NCBI GenBank assembly: GCA_043721855.1
Contig: JAYSPY010000109.1
Location: 1 to 31,145, forward strand
Direction of reading: 5' to 3'
Origin: JACMNW01 sp043721855
Lineage (GTDB): Bacteria > Pseudomonadota > Alphaproteobacteria > Rhodobacterales > Rhodobacteraceae
DNA: 31,145 nt
In this document: piece after piece, positions 28,754 to 31,145 of the stretch
Layout: every line of letters starts with the position of its first letter
Numbering within the stretch: position 1 is the stretch's first letter
The notes under the pieces: model-generated
What the model saw: only the letters and a program-made list of their open reading frames with translations
What the model was told of the DNA's origin: nothing
Databases searched by the model: none
Position numbers and translations under genes: made by a program

Positions 28754-31003
28754 ATGACCCAAATCCCCACAAAAGATCAAATCCGGCAATGGATTTCCGA
28801 AAACCCCGGCCTGATGGCGAAACGCGATATCGCGAAGGCTTTCAATATCAAAGGCGATGGCAAGATCGAGCTGAAACGCCTGCTGAAAGAACTTGAATCC
28901 GACGGTGCTCTGGTGCGCAAACGCCGCAGCTACCGCGAGGCGGACAAGCTGCCGCCGGTGTCTATTCTGACCATTCTGGCCCCCGACCTGCAGGGTGATC
29001 AGTTCGCCCAACCGATGGAATGGACCGGCGAAGACGCCGCCCCCCGCATCCTCTTTATCCCCCGCAAGGGCGACGAGGCTTTGGGTGCGGGCGACCGTAT
29101 CCTGGCGCGGCTGGCGGAAGTTGCAGGCGAAGACCACGCCTACGAGGCGCGGCTGATCCGCAAGATTGGTGCGAACCCCCTGAAAGTGTTGGGTATCTTT
29201 CGGGCAGGCTCGGACGGCGGGCGCATTTTGCCCATCGACAAGGGATCAGACAAAGAATGGCGCGTGGCACGGGATCTGACCAATGGTGCCAAAGATGGCG
29301 AATTGGTTGAGGCGGAACAAACCGGGCCAAAGCGCCTCGGCCTGCCACAGGCGCGGATCACGACTATTCTTGGTGATCCGTCGGGGGCACGCGCCATCAG
29401 CCTGATTGCCATCCATCAGCACGCCATCCCCGACCATTTCCCCGATGCGGTGATGCGCGACGCGGATGCTGCAAAACCAGCACCGCTTGCAGCTCGCGAA
29501 GACCTGCGCGATTTGCCGCTGGTCACGATCGACCCCATTGATGCGCGCGACCGCGATGATGCGGTTCATGCCGCCCCCGACCCAAGCCCCAAAAACCCCG
29601 GCGGCCATATCCTGTGGGTCGCCATCGCTGATGTTGCCCATTATGTGCGCCCCGGTTCGGCCTTGGACGCCGAGGCGCGGCATCGCGGCAATTCCACTTA
29701 TTTCCCCGACCGCGTGGTGCCGATGCTGCCGGATACGCTGTCGGGCGATCTGTGTTCCTTGCACGAACATGTGGACCGTGCCTGTCTGGCCGTGCAGATG
29801 GTGATTGACGCGCAGGGGCATAAAATCAGCCACCGCTTTACCCGTGCGTTGATGCGCTCGCAGGGCAGCCTGAACTATGCCCAAGTTCAGGATGCTGTGG
29901 ACGGCCGCGCTGATGACAAAACAGCCCCCCTTCTGGACAGTGTGATCACCCCGGTTTATGCGGCCTATGCGTCGCTGAAACTGGCGCGCGCATCGCGGCA
30001 ACCGCTGGAATTGGACCTGCCTGAACGCAAGATCGTGCTGGATGATACCGGCCAGGTGCAATCGGTTGCCTTCCCCGAACGGCTGGATGCGCACCGCCTG
30101 ATCGAAGAATTCATGGTGCTGGCCAATGTGGCCGCCGCCGAAGAATTGATCCGCCTGAAATGCCCCTTGCTGTTTCGCGTGCACGAAGAACCCAGCCCCG
30201 AAAAGCTGGATGCCTTGCGCGAAGTGGCCGAGGCGTCTGGCTTTACCCTTGCCAAAGGGCAGGTGCTGAAAACAGCCCACCTGAACCGGCTTTTGGCGCA
30301 AGCCAAAGACACCGACTTTGGCGAATTGATGAACATCACAACGCTGCGGTCGATGACGCAGGCCTATTACCACCCGGAAAACTTTGGCCATTTCGGCCTT
30401 GCCCTGCGGTCTTATGCGCATTTCACCTCGCCGATCCGGCGCTATTCCGACCTGATCGTGCACCGCGCGCTGATTGCCGGGCATGGCTGGGGCGATGATG
30501 GGTTGTCATCCGCCGATGTGGAGGGGCTGGATGAAACCGCCAAACTGATTTCCAGCACCGAACGCCGGTCGATGGTGGCCGAACGCGATACCACGGATCG
30601 CTACCTCGCCAGCTTTTTGGCGGATAAGATTGGCGCTGAATTTGCCGGGCGCATATCGGGCGTGCAACGCTTTGGCCTGTTCGTGCGGCTCGATGAAACC
30701 GGCGCCGATGGCCTGATCCCGATCCGGTCTGTGGGCCGCGAATACTACCACTACGACCAGAACAGCCAAACCCTGATGGGCGCAGACAGCGGCATGATGA
30801 TCGGCATCGGCCAGCGCGTGGTGGTGCGTCTGGCCGAAGCGGTGCCGGTGACGGGCGGGTTGCTGTTGGATTTGCTGTCCATCGAAGGGGCAGCGCTGCC
30901 GGCGGGACAGGTCCGCAAGGGGCGGTTCAGCCCGCGCAAACCTGGCCCGGCGGCGGGCCGCGCGGCGAAAGTGGAACGTAAGGTAAGCCGTCGTCGCAAA
31001 TAG
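28754..31003 (+). CDS. rnr: Ribonuclease R
   Basis: The 749-residue 3'-to-5' exoribonuclease degrades structured RNA in mRNA and rRNA turnover. Order of domains: an N-terminal winged-helix region (about 1-65, IRQWISENPGLMAKRDIAKAF), cold-shock-like domains, and the RNB catalytic domain (about 255-570) with the acidic cluster Asp260, Asp266, Asp268, Asp269 in TIDPIDARDRDDAV. The S1 domain (about 625-705, GRISGVQRFGLFVRLDETGADGLIP) and a Lys/Arg-rich tail (721-749) follow. ATG 28754 (MTQIPTKDQ) gives the normal N-terminus; the Shine-Dalgarno match is poor. Confidence 0.96.
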   Translation: MTQIPTKDQIRQWISENPGLMAKRDIAKAFNIKGDGKIELKRLLKELESDGALVRKRRSYREADKLPPVSILTILAPDLQGDQFAQPMEWTGEDAAPRILFIPRKGDEALGAGDRILARLAEVAGEDHAYEARLIRKIGANPLKVLGIFRAGSDGGRILPIDKGSDKEWRVARDLTNGAKDGELVEAEQTGPKRLGLPQARITTILGDPSGARAISLIAIHQHAIPDHFPDAVMRDADAAKPAPLAAREDLRDLPLVTIDPIDARDRDDAVHAAPDPSPKNPGGHILWVAIADVAHYVRPGSALDAEARHRGNSTYFPDRVVPMLPDTLSGDLCSLHEHVDRACLAVQMVIDAQGHKISHRFTRALMRSQGSLNYAQVQDAVDGRADDKTAPLLDSVITPVYAAYASLKLARASRQPLELDLPERKIVLDDTGQVQSVAFPERLDAHRLIEEFMVLANVAAAEELIRLKCPLLFRVHEEPSPEKLDALREVAEASGFTLAKGQVLKTAHLNRLLAQAKDTDFGELMNITTLRSMTQAYYHPENFGHFGLALRSYAHFTSPIRRYSDLIVHRALIAGHGWGDDGLSSADVEGLDETAKLISSTERRSMVAERDTTDRYLASFLADKIGAEFAGRISGVQRFGLFVRLDETGADGLIPIRSVGREYYHYDQNSQTLMGADSGMMIGIGQRVVVRLAEAVPVTGGLLLDLLSIEGAALPAGQVRKGRFSPRKPGPAAGRAAKVERKVSRRRK

Positions 31004-31099
31004 CCCCGGCAGGTTCTTTGCCGATGGCGTCAGCGCTGCCTTCCCTGACGCAGGCAATGTCGCTAGGCTTGCCTTAATGATAAAAAAAGCGGTGGCATC

Positions 31100-31145
31100 A
31101 TGCAGGTTCTGATCAGCAATTTGGCAATTTTCCTTTTGGCAACTG
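31100..31145 (+). CDS. Start of a gene truncated by the window end
   Basis: ATG 31100 opens a frame reading MQVLISNLAIFLLAT to the last base. The hydrophobic run suggests a signal peptide or first membrane helix. GCGGTGG lies six to twelve bases upstream as a weak ribosome-binding site, 96 bp after rnr. Too little is visible to name it. Confidence 0.4.
   Translation, partial: MQVLISNLAIFLLAT

Noticed and set aside
29246..30484. 412-codon minus-strand frame opposite rnr
   Set aside because: It is a shadow of the RNase R gene in GC-rich DNA. The plus-strand product has complete catalytic motifs.

Overview
The window looks like chromosomal DNA of a marine-type alphaproteobacterium of the Rhodobacterales (Roseobacter group). 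The grounds are moderately GC-rich coding DNA, the gene content (MsrPQ, a Hint-domain protein, a RHH_4 protein beginning MCHVFASQDP, YchF, DapE, RNase R), and the very start, which reads on the minus strand as the leader of an rRNA operon with a boxA element. The 16S gene would lie just beyond base 1. No phage, insertion sequence or CRISPR array was seen, so most of the window is ordinary core genome with a few accessory patches.

Layout. 1-325: rrn leader and promoter (minus). 326-1887: msrQ/msrP, periplasmic methionine sulfoxide repair. 2191-4396: envelope and stress genes (fasciclin protein, a small secreted protein, a GlsB/YeaQ-type membrane protein behind a sigma-EcfG-like promoter, a YidB-like protein). 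4596-7208: clpB. 7431-9056: a TolB-like propeller protein divergent from pyrF. 9105-10091: a YciF-type ferritin-like protein and a proline-rich single-pass membrane protein with a second EcfG-like promoter. 10614-11310: a GNAT acetyltransferase and tRNA-Arg(CCT). 11792-13501: a ribbon-helix-helix protein, a glyoxalase-like protein, an in-frame fusion relic of a GMC dehydrogenase locus, and about 560 bp of decayed sequence.

13502-21134 is the most distinctive region. A six-gene minus-strand operon encodes a polyamine-type ABC importer (ATPase, two permeases, binding protein), a nitrilase-fold amidase resembling 5-aminopentanamidase, and a TMADH-family iron-sulfur flavoprotein. It is transcribed divergently from a LuxR-type regulator. 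The flavoprotein keeps the covalent-FMN cysteine and the 4Fe-4S cysteines, but its substrate-pocket residues match histamine dehydrogenase rather than trimethylamine dehydrogenase. The 79-bp divergent region carries a perfect 14-bp palindrome and a repeated 11-mer. A strong hairpin lies between the binding-protein gene and the enzyme genes. I infer a regulated uptake-and-oxidation module for a cationic amine.

21318-31145: ychF, trpA, a cytochrome b plus Tat-lipoprotein molybdoenzyme pair that parallels MsrPQ, a conserved hypothetical gene, a Hint-domain protein, dapE with a coupled GNAT gene, rnr, and the first codons of a gene cut by the window end. Starts were chosen by Shine-Dalgarno match and family N-termini. 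No database search was possible.
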